Below are positions 1-9,490 of a stretch of 64,000 nucleotides of DNA, in pieces. The position numbers and the translations under genes were made by a program. The notes beneath the pieces are model-generated. The model was not told where the DNA came from and did not search any database. It saw only the letters and a list, made by a program, of their open reading frames with translations. Source of the stretch: Nocardiopsis endophytica (GTDB lineage: Bacteria; Actinomycetota; Actinomycetes; Streptosporangiales; Streptosporangiaceae); the NCBI RefSeq assembly GCF_027706725.1, contig NZ_JAQFWQ010000020.1, positions 1 to 64,000 of the forward strand, in the 5' to 3' direction. Position 1 is the stretch's first letter, and every line of letters starts with the position of its first letter.

Positions 1-432
1 GCGAGGGCCGCCGACCTTCGTCGTCGCCGCCATCCCGCTCACACTCCGGCGGGCCGCCGCCCGGCCGGGGCCCGTGAGCGGGGTACCAGCGCAGCCGCCC
101 ACCCTCCCGGACCACCAGCGACCCGCCGGACGGCAAGCAAGGACCGGGAACCGCCCTGCTCTCGCCGTCGCTGCCATCAACGGTGACCACGCACACGCCG
201 GACGGCCGACAGCGCTGCGGCGAGGGCCGCCGACCTTCGTCGTCGCCGCCATCCCGCTCACACTCCGGCGGGCCGCCGCCCGGCCGGGGCCCGTGAGCGG
301 GGTACCAGCGCAGCCGCCCACCCTCCCGGACCACCAGCGACCCGCCGGACGGCAAGCAAGGACCGGGAACCGCCCTGCTCTCGCCGTCGCTGCCATTAAC
401 GGTGACCACGCACACGCCTGACGGCCGACAAC
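1..432 (+). repeat. Two tandem copies of a 219-bp repeat
   Basis: Positions 1-219 recur almost exactly at 220-432, with only a few differences until the last ~20 bases of the second copy. The unit is 219 bp, which is 73 codons, so any frame opened in one copy stays open in the next. The same unit is recognisable in inverse orientation at 30369-30715 and in direct orientation at 31185-31450, always outside genes. The window starts inside the array, so the true copy number is unknown. No coding function can be assigned; open frames across it are expected from the base composition. Confidence 0.85.
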
Positions 433-567
433 GTGGCCGGAAGCACCGACCGCCCTCTCCCGGCTGCACCGCCCGCCACCCCTCACCGCGAAGACCCTGA
501 ACCCGGAGCCCAGGCCACGCTTTTCAGGGGCGTACCTCCCCAGGGCAACGCGGGGCAGGGCGGCCGG

Positions 568-1431
568 TCAGACGCGCGTGGCCTCGCTCTTCAGGCCGGA
601 GGCGACCTCCTGGGCCAGGTCGACGACCGCGTCGCCCTTCTCCTCGACCGGTTCGTCCTCGCCGTAGTAGCTGACGATCGCGAACACGTTGGACATCCGG
701 AAGTACACGACGCCGTACTCCACGTCCTCGGTCATGTAGTCGTCCGACATCAGGTACCCGCGCCGGTCGTCCCCGACCGACAGGGAGAGCTCCTCCAGCG
801 GCTCGGAGAGGTAGTCCTCGTCGTCGGCTTCCATCTCGCCGGCCAGGATGTCGTCGTAGTCCTCGGTCGCCCGCTCGAACTCGCGCTCCAGCTGCCGGTA
901 GTCGCGCTCGCGGGTAGCGGGGTCGTACAGCGCGATGCTCACGTTGAACCGCGGAAGGTCCTCACCGCCGCCGCCGTCCGTGCAGATCAGCCCTCCGACG
1001 ATGTCCTCGTCCTCGCCGAAGGCGCCCCCGGTCTCCTCGTCCACGTCGGCCCCTTCGAGGTCGCCGATCCCGGCCAGCGCGTCCTCCGGCAGGATGTCGT
1101 CGCAGCCGGGCAGGGACGCGTAGGCGGGGCCGGTCCGGGTGGCCAGGACCACCGCGACGACGGCGACGACCAGGACCAGCGCGGCACCGCCGCCGATGAG
1201 GGCGAAGAGCATGCCCCGGTTGGGCCTGCCGCCCTGCGGCGCCCCGCCCGGGGGCATCCCGCCGGGTGGCATACCACCGGGGGGCATCCCGCCTCCCGGG
1301 GGCATCCCGCCCGGGGGCATACCACCGGGCGGCGGGGGCGTGGGGCCGCCCTGCGCTCCGGGGAAGGCCGGCCCGCCGGGCGCTCCGGGGAACTGCGGGC
1401 CGTTCGGGGGATTGGGGGGACCGACGGACAT
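568..1431 (-). CDS. Proline/glycine-rich single-pass membrane protein
   Basis: 287-residue protein of unknown function. The N-terminal third is low-complexity and rich in Pro, Gly and Met, with about six GGMPP-like pentapeptides. One hydrophobic segment follows (starting MLFALIGGGAALVL), then an acidic soluble domain with the Cys pairs seen in many actinobacterial secreted domains of unknown function. The layout suggests a cytoplasmic Pro-rich tail, one membrane anchor and an external domain. The start is placed at the ATG at 1431, which follows a GAGGAG ribosome site; a longer upstream frame has none. It stands alone, divergent from kdpD. No family could be named from sequence alone. Confidence 0.8.
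   Translation of the reverse strand: MSVGPPNPPNGPQFPGAPGGPAFPGAQGGPTPPPPGGMPPGGMPPGGGMPPGGMPPGGMPPGGAPQGGRPNRGMLFALIGGGAALVLVVAVVAVVLATRTGPAYASLPGCDDILPEDALAGIGDLEGADVDEETGGAFGEDEDIVGGLICTDGGGGEDLPRFNVSIALYDPATRERDYRQLEREFERATEDYDDILAGEMEADDEDYLSEPLEELSLSVGDDRRGYLMSDDYMTEDVEYGVVYFRMSNVFAIVSYYGEDEPVEEKGDAVVDLAQEVASGLKSEATRV
1250..1335 (-). repeat. In-gene tandem repeat encoding GGMPP pentapeptides
   Basis: A roughly 15-bp unit is repeated about six times inside the N-terminal coding part of the neighbouring membrane protein gene. It produces GGMPP/GGAPQ-type pentapeptides. Copies differ at synonymous sites, so this looks like an established low-complexity tail rather than a very recent expansion. 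Confidence 0.7.
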
Positions 1432-1689
1432 CGTGGGGACTCCTCGGGGGGAAGACGGGGGAACGCCCGAACGTTCGGGACGTGGATCACCGTACAACCG
1501 GCGCTCCCCGCCCCACGACGGCGTCAACGCCCCGTCAAGGTCGCCGGGGCGGCCATCAGGGCCCCGTTAAGATGCGGCGATTCCTCCCCGGACACCCCCT
1601 TCAATGGCAAATCGGCCGGTTCCGGTCCCCGAGGGCACGCGGCCCCGCCGGGCCGGCCAGCAGTGGAAGACCAGGCGAAATCACCCACA

Positions 1690-4251
1690 ATGGATGGTGT
1701 GACACGAGGACGACTGCGGATCTACCTCGGGGCGGCGCCCGGGGTCGGCAAGACCTACGCCGCGCTCAGCGAGACCCGCCGACGCGCCGACCGCGGCACC
1801 GACGTGGTCATCGGCTTCGTCGAGACGCACGGCCGGCGCCGCACCGCCGCGCTCGCCGAGGGCCTGGAGACGCTGCCGCGCCGACGCGTCGAGCACCGCG
1901 GGGCGGTGTTCGAGGAGTTCGACGTCGACGCCGCGCTGCGGCGCGCACCGAAGGTGGCCCTGGTCGACGAGCTGGCGCACACCAACGTCCCCGGCAGCCG
2001 CAACGCCAAGCGCTGGCAGGACGTCGACGAGCTGCTCAACGCCGGGATCGACGTCATCTCCACGGTGAACATCCAGCACCTGGAGTCGCTCAACGACGTC
2101 ATCAAGCAGATCACCGGCACCCGGCAGCGCGAGACGATCCCCGACGAGATCGTGCGCCGCGCCGACCAGATCGAGCTGTGCGACATGTCGCCGTTCGCGC
2201 TGCGGCGCCGCATGTCGCACGGCAACATCTACCCGGCCGAGAAGGTCGACGCCGCGCTGTCCAACTACTTCCGCGAGGGCAACCTGACCGCCCTGCGCGA
2301 GCTGGCGCTGCTGTGGGTCGCCGACCGGGTCGACGAGGGCCTGGCCCGCTACCGCGGCGAGCACAAGATCCGGCATACCTGGGAGGCGCGCGAGCGCATC
2401 GTGGTCGCCCTGACCGGCGGCCCCGAGGGCGAGACGCTGATCCGGCGGGCGGCGCGCATCTCGGCGCGGCTGCGCGGCGGCCAGCCCCAGCCCAGCCACC
2501 TGATGGCGGTGCACGTGGCCGCCGGGGACGGGCTGGCCCGGGTGGCGACCGACGCGCTGCTGCGGCAGAAGCGGCTGCTGGCCGAGCTGGGCGGCACCTA
2601 CCACCAGGTGATCGGCGACGACGTGCCCACGGCGCTGCTGGAGTTCGCCCGCGGGGTGAACGCCACCCAGATCGTGCTGGGCTCCTCGCGCCGCCGCGCC
2701 TGGCAGCACGCGTTCGGCCCCGGCGTGGGCGCCACGGTGGCCCGCGAGTCCGGCGACATCGACGTGCACATCGTCACGCACGAGGAGGTCGGCAGCGGCC
2801 GGGGGCTGCTACCGCCGCTGCGCGGGTCGATCAGCCGGGCCCGCACCGCCTGGGGCTGGGCGATGGCGGTGCTGCTGCCGCCGCTGCTGGCGGGCGTGCT
2901 GCACCTGCCCCCGTTCGACGGCCTGGGGCTCACCACCGACCTGCTCCTGTTCCTCATCGCGACCGTCGGGGTGGCGATGGTGGGCGGACTGTGGCCGTCG
3001 ATCGTCTCGGCGGTCTGGGGGAGCATGCTGCTGAACGTGCTGTTCACCCCGCCGCTGTACCGGGTCACCATCGCCGAGCCGGACAACGCTCTCGCACTGG
3101 GGGTGTTCGTGTTCGTCGGCGTGCTGGTGGCGTTCGTGGTGGACCTGTCCAAACGCCACTCCCTGGCCGCCGCCCGCGCGCGCTCGGAGGCCTCCACCAT
3201 CTCCCTGCTGGCGGGGAGCGTGCTGGCCTCGGAGAACCCGCTGCGCGCGCTGCTGGTCCGCATCCGCGAGACGTTCGCCCAGCGCTCCGTGGCGCTGCTG
3301 GAGCAGCGCGACGACGGCACCTGGTCGCTGGTGGAGAGCCACGGCGACGCGCCGTGCGCCACCCCGGACGAGGCCGACGCCCTGGTGTCGGTGAGCGACT
3401 CGCTGGCCCTGGCGCTGCGCGGGCGGGTGCTGCCCGCCGCCGACCGGCAGATCCTCAGCGCGTTCGCCAGCCACATCGGCATCGCCCTGGAGCGCCAGCG
3501 GCTGGCCCGCGACGCCGCACTGGCGCGGCGCCAGGCGGCCGGGAACAAGATCCGCACGGCGCTGCTGGCGGCCGTCTCGCACGACCTGCGCACCCCGCTG
3601 ACCTCCATCAAGGCCAGCGTGTCGAGCCTGCGCTCGCCCGAGATCCACCTGGACGAGGAGGACCGCGGCGAACTCCTGGAGAACATCGAGGAGTCCACCG
3701 ACCGGCTCAACGGGCTGGTGGGCAACCTGTTGGACATGAGCCGCCTGCAGACCGAGACGGTCACCCCCAAGATCCGCGAGGTGGGCCTGGAGGAGGTGGT
3801 CCCGGCCGCGCTCATCGGGGTGCCCCCGTCCGCGGTGGAGGTGGACGTGCCCGACGCGCTGCCGCGGGTGCGGGTGGACACCGGCCTGCTGGAGCGGGCG
3901 GTGGCCAACGTGCTGCAGAACGCGGTGCGCCACTCCCCCGCCGGCGGGCCGCCGGTGCGGGTGGCCGCCAGCGCCCACGAGGGCGCCGTGCAGCTGCGCA
4001 TCGTCGACCACGGCGCCGGCGTCGCCGACGAGTACAAGGAGCGGATCTTCGAGGCCTTCCAGCGCCTCGGGGACGCCCCCCGCGGCACCGGCATCGGCCT
4101 GGGGCTGGCCGTGGCCCGCGGGTTCGCCGAGGCCATGGACGGCGGCCTGGCCGCCGAGGACACCCCCGGCGGCGGCCTGACGATGGTCTTCACCCTGCGC
4201 TCCGCCGCCCCCGAGGGCGCGGGGCCCGAACCGGAAACCGAGGACGCCTGA
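1690..4251 (+). CDS. kdpD: Sensor histidine kinase KdpD
   Basis: Osmo/potassium-sensing kinase of the Kdp two-component system, 853 residues. The N-terminal KdpD domain shows the Walker A stretch GAAPGVGKTY and a Walker B-like DELAHTNVPGSRN. A USP-like domain follows, then four closely spaced membrane segments at about residues 395-490, a GAF-like region, the HisKA motif VSHDLRTPLT with phospho-acceptor His631, and an HATPase domain with N-box QNAVRHS and GxG loops. The start is placed at the ATG at 1690 because LRIYLGAAPGVGKTY normally lies within 20 residues of the KdpD start; a GTG at 1699 is possible. It overlaps kdpE by one base (TGATG). No kdpFABC pump genes are present in the window. 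Confidence 0.95.
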   Translation: MDGVTRGRLRIYLGAAPGVGKTYAALSETRRRADRGTDVVIGFVETHGRRRTAALAEGLETLPRRRVEHRGAVFEEFDVDAALRRAPKVALVDELAHTNVPGSRNAKRWQDVDELLNAGIDVISTVNIQHLESLNDVIKQITGTRQRETIPDEIVRRADQIELCDMSPFALRRRMSHGNIYPAEKVDAALSNYFREGNLTALRELALLWVADRVDEGLARYRGEHKIRHTWEARERIVVALTGGPEGETLIRRAARISARLRGGQPQPSHLMAVHVAAGDGLARVATDALLRQKRLLAELGGTYHQVIGDDVPTALLEFARGVNATQIVLGSSRRRAWQHAFGPGVGATVARESGDIDVHIVTHEEVGSGRGLLPPLRGSISRARTAWGWAMAVLLPPLLAGVLHLPPFDGLGLTTDLLLFLIATVGVAMVGGLWPSIVSAVWGSMLLNVLFTPPLYRVTIAEPDNALALGVFVFVGVLVAFVVDLSKRHSLAAARARSEASTISLLAGSVLASENPLRALLVRIRETFAQRSVALLEQRDDGTWSLVESHGDAPCATPDEADALVSVSDSLALALRGRVLPAADRQILSAFASHIGIALERQRLARDAALARRQAAGNKIRTALLAAVSHDLRTPLTSIKASVSSLRSPEIHLDEEDRGELLENIEESTDRLNGLVGNLLDMSRLQTETVTPKIREVGLEEVVPAALIGVPPSAVEVDVPDALPRVRVDTGLLERAVANVLQNAVRHSPAGGPPVRVAASAHEGAVQLRIVDHGAGVADEYKERIFEAFQRLGDAPRGTGIGLGLAVARGFAEAMDGGLAAEDTPGGGLTMVFTLRSAAPEGAGPEPETEDA

Positions 4252-4928
4252 TGCGGATTCTCGTCGTCGACGACGACGCCCAGATCATCCGGGCCATGCG
4301 GATCAACCTGCGCGCCCGGGGATACGACGTGGACACCGCCTTCGACGGGGCCTCGGCCCTGCAGGCGGCCGCCAAGAGCCCCCCGGACCTGGTCCTGCTC
4401 GACCTGGGCCTGCCCGACATGGAGGGCGGCGACGTGATCGAGGGGCTGCGCGGGTGGACGCAGGTGCCCATCATCGTGCTCTCGGCGCGCCATTCGGCCA
4501 GCGAGAAGGTGCGCTCCCTGGACCAGGGCGCCGACGACTACGTGACCAAGCCGTTCGGGATGGACGAGCTGCTGGCGCGGATCCGCGCGGCCCAGCGGCG
4601 CTCGGTGCACGTGGAGGAGGCGCCGGTGGTGGCCACCGACGCCTTCACCGTGGACCTGGGCGCCAAGAGGGTGGAGCGGGAGGGCAGGGAGGTGCGGCTC
4701 ACCCCCACCGAGTGGCACATCCTGGAGATCCTGGCGCGCAACGCCGGGCGGCTGGTGAGCCAGCGCCAGCTCCTGCACGACGTGTGGGGCCCGGCCTACC
4801 AGAGCGAGACCAACTACCTGCGCGTGTACATGGCGCAGCTGCGGCGCAAGCTGGAGCCGGACCCCGCCCACCCCCGCTACCTGATCACGGAGGCGGGGAT
4901 GGGCTACCGCTTCGAGAAGAGCGGCTGA
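4251..4928 (+). CDS. kdpE: KdpE response regulator (OmpR/PhoB family)
   Basis: 225-residue DNA-binding response regulator paired with KdpD. The receiver domain begins ILVVDDDAQI, has the phospho-acceptor Asp51 in LLDLGLPD, and ends with the conserved Lys in YVTKPF. The C-terminal winged-helix domain contains LTPTEWHIL and the recognition region NYLRVYMAQLRRKLE, ending in the family-typical GMGYRF. Translation is coupled to kdpD through a TGATG overlap. In the family it activates kdpFABC under potassium limitation. Those genes are not nearby, so the target lies elsewhere. The next gene converges with only seven bases between stops and no obvious separate terminator. Confidence 0.95.
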   Translation: MRILVVDDDAQIIRAMRINLRARGYDVDTAFDGASALQAAAKSPPDLVLLDLGLPDMEGGDVIEGLRGWTQVPIIVLSARHSASEKVRSLDQGADDYVTKPFGMDELLARIRAAQRRSVHVEEAPVVATDAFTVDLGAKRVEREGREVRLTPTEWHILEILARNAGRLVSQRQLLHDVWGPAYQSETNYLRVYMAQLRRKLEPDPAHPRYLITEAGMGYRFEKSG

Positions 4929-4935
4929 GCGGGGC

Positions 4936-6045
4936 TCAGGCCCGCTCGTCGAGGTAGGCGTCGCGGGCCTCGCGCAGGTGGTCGGGGTTGTCGGAGAAGA
5001 CCCCGTCCACGCCGGTGCGCAGGACGGCCGTGTAGTAGTCCATGTAGTCGCCGTAGGCGGTGGGGTCGTCGCTCGTGCGGTACCCCTCGGGCAGGAAGCC
5101 GTTCTCGCTGCGCAGGGTGTAGGGGGTGACGAGCAGGCCCCGCTCGTGGGCGTCGGCGACCAGGGCGGTGGGCTCCCCGGCGCGGCCGTCCTCCCCGATG
5201 GGCAGCACCCAGCGCAGGTCGGGGCCGATGGCGTCGGCGTACTCGGCGATGCCGTCGAGCGCCTCGGGGGTGGTCAGCTCCTGCTGCCCGGAGCCGATGA
5301 GCTGCACCACGGGGGTGTCGACCCGCTCGTCCACCTCGCGCGCGCTCTCCGGCTCGAAGGACTGGACGATGACGGGCGCGTCCTCGCCGTCCAGGCCGTG
5401 CTCCTTCAGGGACTCGGCCAGCGCCTCCTCGGTGTCCAGGCCGATGGAGTCGAAGTAGGCGCCGTGCTTCAGCTCGGGGATGAGCTTGACGTCCCGGTAC
5501 TTGGGGTTGCGGGTCTTGCGCTCCCACAGCGCGACGACCTCCTCCCACGTGGGGATCGTGAAGGCGCCGTCGAAGCGGGTGTTGTCCGGGCGGATGTCGG
5601 GCACGCGCTCGACGGCCCGCAGGGTCTTGATCTCCTTGAGCGTGAAGTCCTCGGAGAACCAGCCGGTGACGCTGCGCCCGTCGATGGTCTTGGTGGTGCG
5701 CCGGTCGGCGAACTCGGGCCGGTCGGCCACGTCGGTGGTGCCGCTCAGCTCGTTCTCGTGCCGGACCACCAGGTGGCCGTCCTTGGTGGGCACCAGGTCG
5801 GGCTCGATGACGTCGGCGCCCATCCTGTAGGCCAGCTTCTCGGCCGCCAGCGTGTGCTCGGGGCGGTAGGCGGAGGCACCGCGGTGGGCGATCACCCAGG
5901 GCTCGTCCACCAGCGACCCCTCGGCGGGCGCCGGGGCCGGGCGCTCGGCGGGGGCGGCGGCCGCGGGGGCCTGCACGGAGGCGAAGAGCGCTCCGGCGGT
6001 GGCGGCGGTGGTGGCCAGGGCGATCCATCTGGGGGTGCGCGGCAT
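4936..6045 (-). CDS. Secreted glycerophosphodiester phosphodiesterase (GlpQ-like)
   Basis: 369-residue exported enzyme expected to cleave glycerophosphodiesters to glycerol-3-phosphate and an alcohol. The N-terminus is a signal peptide (positive MPRTPR, hydrophobic core, AAAAP-type cleavage region). The GDPD catalytic signature is clear: IAHRGASAYRPEHT, the metal-binding IEPDLVPTKDG and VVRHENELSGTTDV. Length and order match periplasmic/extracellular GlpQ enzymes. The ATG at 6045 has an AAGGAGA ribosome site; the longer upstream frame has none. It is transcribed alone, convergent with kdpE. Phosphate or teichoic-acid turnover is the usual context, but no regulatory PHO box was identified. Confidence 0.9.
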   Translation of the reverse strand: MPRTPRWIALATTAATAGALFASVQAPAAAAPAERPAPAPAEGSLVDEPWVIAHRGASAYRPEHTLAAEKLAYRMGADVIEPDLVPTKDGHLVVRHENELSGTTDVADRPEFADRRTTKTIDGRSVTGWFSEDFTLKEIKTLRAVERVPDIRPDNTRFDGAFTIPTWEEVVALWERKTRNPKYRDVKLIPELKHGAYFDSIGLDTEEALAESLKEHGLDGEDAPVIVQSFEPESAREVDERVDTPVVQLIGSGQQELTTPEALDGIAEYADAIGPDLRWVLPIGEDGRAGEPTALVADAHERGLLVTPYTLRSENGFLPEGYRTSDDPTAYGDYMDYYTAVLRTGVDGVFSDNPDHLREARDAYLDERA

Positions 6046-6214
6046 GGGTCTCCTTATGTCCGCGGGTGGTGCACGGGCGCCATGGGACGTTTCCGCACCC
6101 GTGCGTCGCCGGGCTTCACTCGGCTTGAACGAAAACCCACGCACACCGGAAAAGTAAATGGGCGGTCCGCTTGTGGCCACCCGCCGCCGTCCGCCGCCTA
6201 CCGGGCGTCGCGCC

Positions 6215-7144
6215 TCAGCCGCCGTCGGCCAGCTCCATGAGGAAGGCGAACTGGTCGCCCTCGGCGCGCCCGCGGTCGGCGAGGGCCACGGCGTAGACGG
6301 GCGCCACCGCGCGGCACCAGTCCATCAGCCGCTCGGCGGGCACGCCCATGGCGCCGGCCAGTTCCGCGGCCCGGGCGCGCGCCTCGTCGCAGCCCTGGGT
6401 GCGCCACAGCACCCAGTCGATGCCATCGGCGGCGGGGTCGCCGAGGCAGGCCCGCGGGTCGACGGCGACCAGGCCGCGCTCGGGCCCACCGTCCAGGACG
6501 TTGCCGGGGTGCAGGTCCCCGTGGAGGGGGACGCGCTCCTCCTCGCTCGCGCCGTGCGCCAGGGCGCGCGCCCAGGCGTGGCCGTGGTGCAGCAGCGAGG
6601 CGGGGACCAGGTCGGCGGCGGGGCCCTCGGCGCGCATCCGGTCCCACTGGTCGAAGAGGAACTGCATGCGGTTGACGAGCGGGTTCAGCTCCATCCGCTC
6701 CTGCCGCGAGACGGGAACCGCGTGCAGGTCGGCGATGAGGGCGCCGATCTCGCGCATGGGCGGGACCCGCTTGCCCATGGCGACGGTGCGGCCCTCGCCG
6801 ATGGCCTCCAGCAGCAGGGCGCCGCGGGCCTGGTCCACGCCCCACACCCGGGGGACGCGGCCGGTGCCCTCCCACAGGCGCAGCACGCGCGCCTCGGAGG
6901 TGCCCAGGCCCGGGTCGGGCGAGACCTTCATGATGGCGGCCGAGCCGTCGGCCAGCGTGCAGTGCAGCACGACCGAGGTGCGCCCGTGGGGGGCGGGTCC
7001 GTCGACGGTCAGGTCCCATTCGCGGGCGAGCGCGTCCACCCGCTCGGGGAGCTCGTCCAGCCACCCTGCCGCGCCGCCGCCGAATCTGCGCAACAGCCGC
7101 TGTCGCTGCCTGTCGTCGACCAACTGCGCTGTGCCATAGCTCAT
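6215..7144 (-). CDS. Aminoglycoside/hydroxyurea phosphotransferase-like kinase (APH(6) family)
   Basis: 309-residue protein-kinase-fold small-molecule kinase resembling streptomycin 6-phosphotransferases. It has an ATP-site Lys in AAIMKVSPD, the catalytic loop VPLHGDLHPGNVLDGG, and the metal-binding VAVDPRACLGDPAAD typical of the aminoglycoside/hydroxyurea kinase family (PF04655). All catalytic residues seem present. Actinomycetes carry many such genes that need not confer clinical resistance, so the substrate is uncertain. It is monocistronic, divergent from the copper ATPase. The last residues before the stop are ordinary, with no sign of truncation. Confidence 0.85.
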   Translation of the reverse strand: MSYGTAQLVDDRQRQRLLRRFGGGAAGWLDELPERVDALAREWDLTVDGPAPHGRTSVVLHCTLADGSAAIMKVSPDPGLGTSEARVLRLWEGTGRVPRVWGVDQARGALLLEAIGEGRTVAMGKRVPPMREIGALIADLHAVPVSRQERMELNPLVNRMQFLFDQWDRMRAEGPAADLVPASLLHHGHAWARALAHGASEEERVPLHGDLHPGNVLDGGPERGLVAVDPRACLGDPAADGIDWVLWRTQGCDEARARAAELAGAMGVPAERLMDWCRAVAPVYAVALADRGRAEGDQFAFLMELADGG

Positions 7145-7309
7145 GGGTCCACCTTAGGGATCGGTACGCCCCGTGCTCCGGGTTTGATGTCGCCCCCCTT
7201 GACGCCGCGGTTGACCGTGGAACGCCCCCGTTCCGGACGGCGTCGCGGGGAGTCCTACCCACCGCGCCCCGCGCTCTATACCCCCGACCCCCATGCGCCG
7301 CACCACCCC

Positions 7310-7340
7310 TTGACATACCGATACCCCCTAGGGGTATAAA
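7310..7340 (+). promoter_or_regulatory. Promoter with overlapping CsoR-like copper operator
   Basis: TTGACA at 7310-7315 is a perfect -35 box, followed 18-19 bp later by GTATAA/TATAAA (7334-7340) as -10. The spacer holds ATACCCC(C)TAGGGGTAT (7321-7337), a near-palindrome with a C/G-rich core as found in CsoR copper-repressor operators. It sits directly before the copper ATPase gene. Repression by steric block of RNA polymerase and release on Cu(I) binding is inferred from the CsoR family. Confidence 0.75.
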
Positions 7341-7384
7341 GGAGCCGTACGGACGAGCCGGACGACACCCCATGGAGGCGGAAC

Positions 7385-9490
7385 ATGGCGGCCGACCACG
7401 AGGAACACGCCCACGGCGGCGTGGCGCACGCGGACCACCACGGCCATGGCGGCCATGGCGGCCACGGGGAGCACGCCGGACACGGAGACCACGGCGGCCA
7501 TGGCGGACACGCGGGGCACGGCGGGCACGGGGACCACGCCAAGGTCTTCCGCGACCGCTTCTGGCTCAGCCTGGCCCTGTCGGTCCCCGTGGTCTTCACC
7601 AGCCACATGATCGCCGGATGGCTCGGCTACACCGTGCCGAACCCGCTGATGTGGGTCCCCCCTCTGCTGGGCACCGCCGTCTTCGTCTACGGCGGCTGGC
7701 CCTTCCTCAGCGGCGCCGTCTCCGAGCTGCGCTCCCTGCGCCCGGGGATGATGACGCTGGTCGCGATGGCGATCTCCGTCGCCTTCGGCTCCAGCCTGCT
7801 GTCCTCGCTCGGCGCGGTCGGCCCGGAGCTCGACTTCTGGTGGGAGCTGGTGCTGCTGGTGGTGATCATGCTGCTGGGCCACTGGCTGGAGATGCGGGCG
7901 CTGGGGCAGGCCTCGGGCGCCCTGGAGGCCCTGGCCGAGCTGCTGCCCGACACCGCCGAGCGGATCGGCCCCGACGGCGCGGTCGAACAGGCGCCCGTCG
8001 CGGAGCTGCGGACCGGGGACACCGTGCTGGTGCGCTCGGGCGGGCGCGTCCCCGCCGACGGCACCGTCGCCGAGGGCGGCGCCGCCATGGACGAGTCGAT
8101 GATCACCGGCGAGTCGCGCACCGTGCATCGCGGCCCCGGCGCCGCCGTGGTCGCCGGGACGGTGGCCACCGACTCGGCGATCCGGGTCCGCGTGGACGCG
8201 GTCGGCGAGGACACCGCCCTGGCCGGGATCCAGCGGCTGGTCGCCGAGGCCCAGGAGTCCCGCTCCCGGGCCCAGGCGCTGGCCGACCGCGCCGCGGCCC
8301 TGCTGTTCTGGTTCGCCCTGGGCGCCGGGATCGTCACCGCGGTGGTGTGGTCGCTGCTGGGCGCCCCCTCCGACGCGGTCACCCGGACCGTGACGGTGCT
8401 GGTCATCGCCTGCCCCCACGCCCTGGGACTGGCCATCCCGCTGGTGATCGCCATCTCCACGGCCAAGTCGGCCCGGGCCGGGATCCTCGTCAAGGACCGG
8501 CTGGCGCTGGAGCGGATGCGGCAGGTGGACACGGTGCTGTTCGACAAGACCGGCACGCTGACCAAGGGCCGCCCGGCGGTCTCGGGCACCGCGGCGGCGC
8601 CCGGGCGCACCGAGGAGGAGGTGCTGGCCCTGGCCGGGGCGGCCGAGTCCGACTCCGAGCACCCGCTGGCCAAGGCGATCGTGCGGGCGGCCGGGGAGCG
8701 CGGACCGGTGCCGCGGGCCGAGGGCTTCCGCTCCGAGACCGGGCGCGGCGTGCACGCGACCGTCGGGGGCACCGAGGTGTCGGTGGGTGGGCCGGGGATG
8801 CTCGCCGACCGGGGGCTGTCCGAGCCCGCGGCGCTGGCCCAGGCCACCCGCGACTGGCGGTCCGCCGGCGCGACGGTGCTGCACGTGATCGCCGACGGGG
8901 CGGTCGCCGGGGCGCTGGCGCTGGCCGACGAGGTGCGGCCGGAGTCCGCCGAGGCCGTGCGCGACCTGCACGCCCGCGGGGTGCGGGTGGCCATGGTGAC
9001 CGGGGACGCGCGCAACGTGGCCGACGCGGTCGCCTCCCGGCTGGGCGTGGACGAGGTCTTCGCCGAGGTCCGCCCGGACGACAAGGACTCGGTGGTGCGG
9101 GACCTGCAGGGCCGCGGGCACGCCGTGGCGATGGTCGGCGACGGGGTGAACGACGCCCCGGCCCTGGCCCGCGCGGACGTGGGCGTGGCCATCGGGGCCG
9201 GGACGGACGTGGCGATCGAGTCGGCCGGGGTGGTGCTGGCCTCCGACGACCCGCGCGGGGTGCTGTCGGTGCGGACCCTGTCCGAGGCGAGCTACCGGAA
9301 GATGGTGCAGAACCTCGTCTGGGCGGCCGGGTACAACGTGGCGGCGGTGCCGCTGGCGGCCGGGGTGCTGGCCCCCGTGGGCTTCGTGCTCCCCCCGGCG
9401 GTGGGCGCGGTGCTGATGAGCCTGTCCACGATCGTGGTGGCGCTCAACGCCCAGCTACTGCGGCGGGTACCCCTGCGGCCCGGGTCCTGA
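7385..9490 (+). CDS. Copper-translocating P-type ATPase, CopB-like (P1B)
   Basis: 701-residue heavy-metal pump. The first ~50 residues are a His/Gly repeat tract with about 20 His and no CxxC metal domain. Eight predicted membrane helices follow, with the CPH metal site (IACPHALGLAIPL) instead of CPC, which defines the CopB/P1B-3 subgroup. The phosphorylation motif DKTGTLTKG, the TGES actuator loop and GDGVNDAPAL hinge are intact. ATG 7385 follows GGAGG by six bases. The CsoR-like operator immediately upstream argues for copper control. The last 36 bases overlap the tail-to-tail small gene on the other strand. No csoR or copZ gene is nearby. Confidence 0.93.
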   Translation: MAADHEEHAHGGVAHADHHGHGGHGGHGEHAGHGDHGGHGGHAGHGGHGDHAKVFRDRFWLSLALSVPVVFTSHMIAGWLGYTVPNPLMWVPPLLGTAVFVYGGWPFLSGAVSELRSLRPGMMTLVAMAISVAFGSSLLSSLGAVGPELDFWWELVLLVVIMLLGHWLEMRALGQASGALEALAELLPDTAERIGPDGAVEQAPVAELRTGDTVLVRSGGRVPADGTVAEGGAAMDESMITGESRTVHRGPGAAVVAGTVATDSAIRVRVDAVGEDTALAGIQRLVAEAQESRSRAQALADRAAALLFWFALGAGIVTAVVWSLLGAPSDAVTRTVTVLVIACPHALGLAIPLVIAISTAKSARAGILVKDRLALERMRQVDTVLFDKTGTLTKGRPAVSGTAAAPGRTEEEVLALAGAAESDSEHPLAKAIVRAAGERGPVPRAEGFRSETGRGVHATVGGTEVSVGGPGMLADRGLSEPAALAQATRDWRSAGATVLHVIADGAVAGALALADEVRPESAEAVRDLHARGVRVAMVTGDARNVADAVASRLGVDEVFAEVRPDDKDSVVRDLQGRGHAVAMVGDGVNDAPALARADVGVAIGAGTDVAIESAGVVLASDDPRGVLSVRTLSEASYRKMVQNLVWAAGYNVAAVPLAAGVLAPVGFVLPPAVGAVLMSLSTIVVALNAQLLRRVPLRPGS

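Noticed and set aside
74-421. Open frame across the first repeat array as a real repeat protein
   Set aside because: The frame stays open because the period is divisible by three; no start context, and the same repeat lies intergenically in both orientations elsewhere.
1250-1335. GGMPP tandem array as a CRISPR or phase-variation repeat
   Set aside because: The units are in-frame coding repeats with synonymous variation and no unique spacers.
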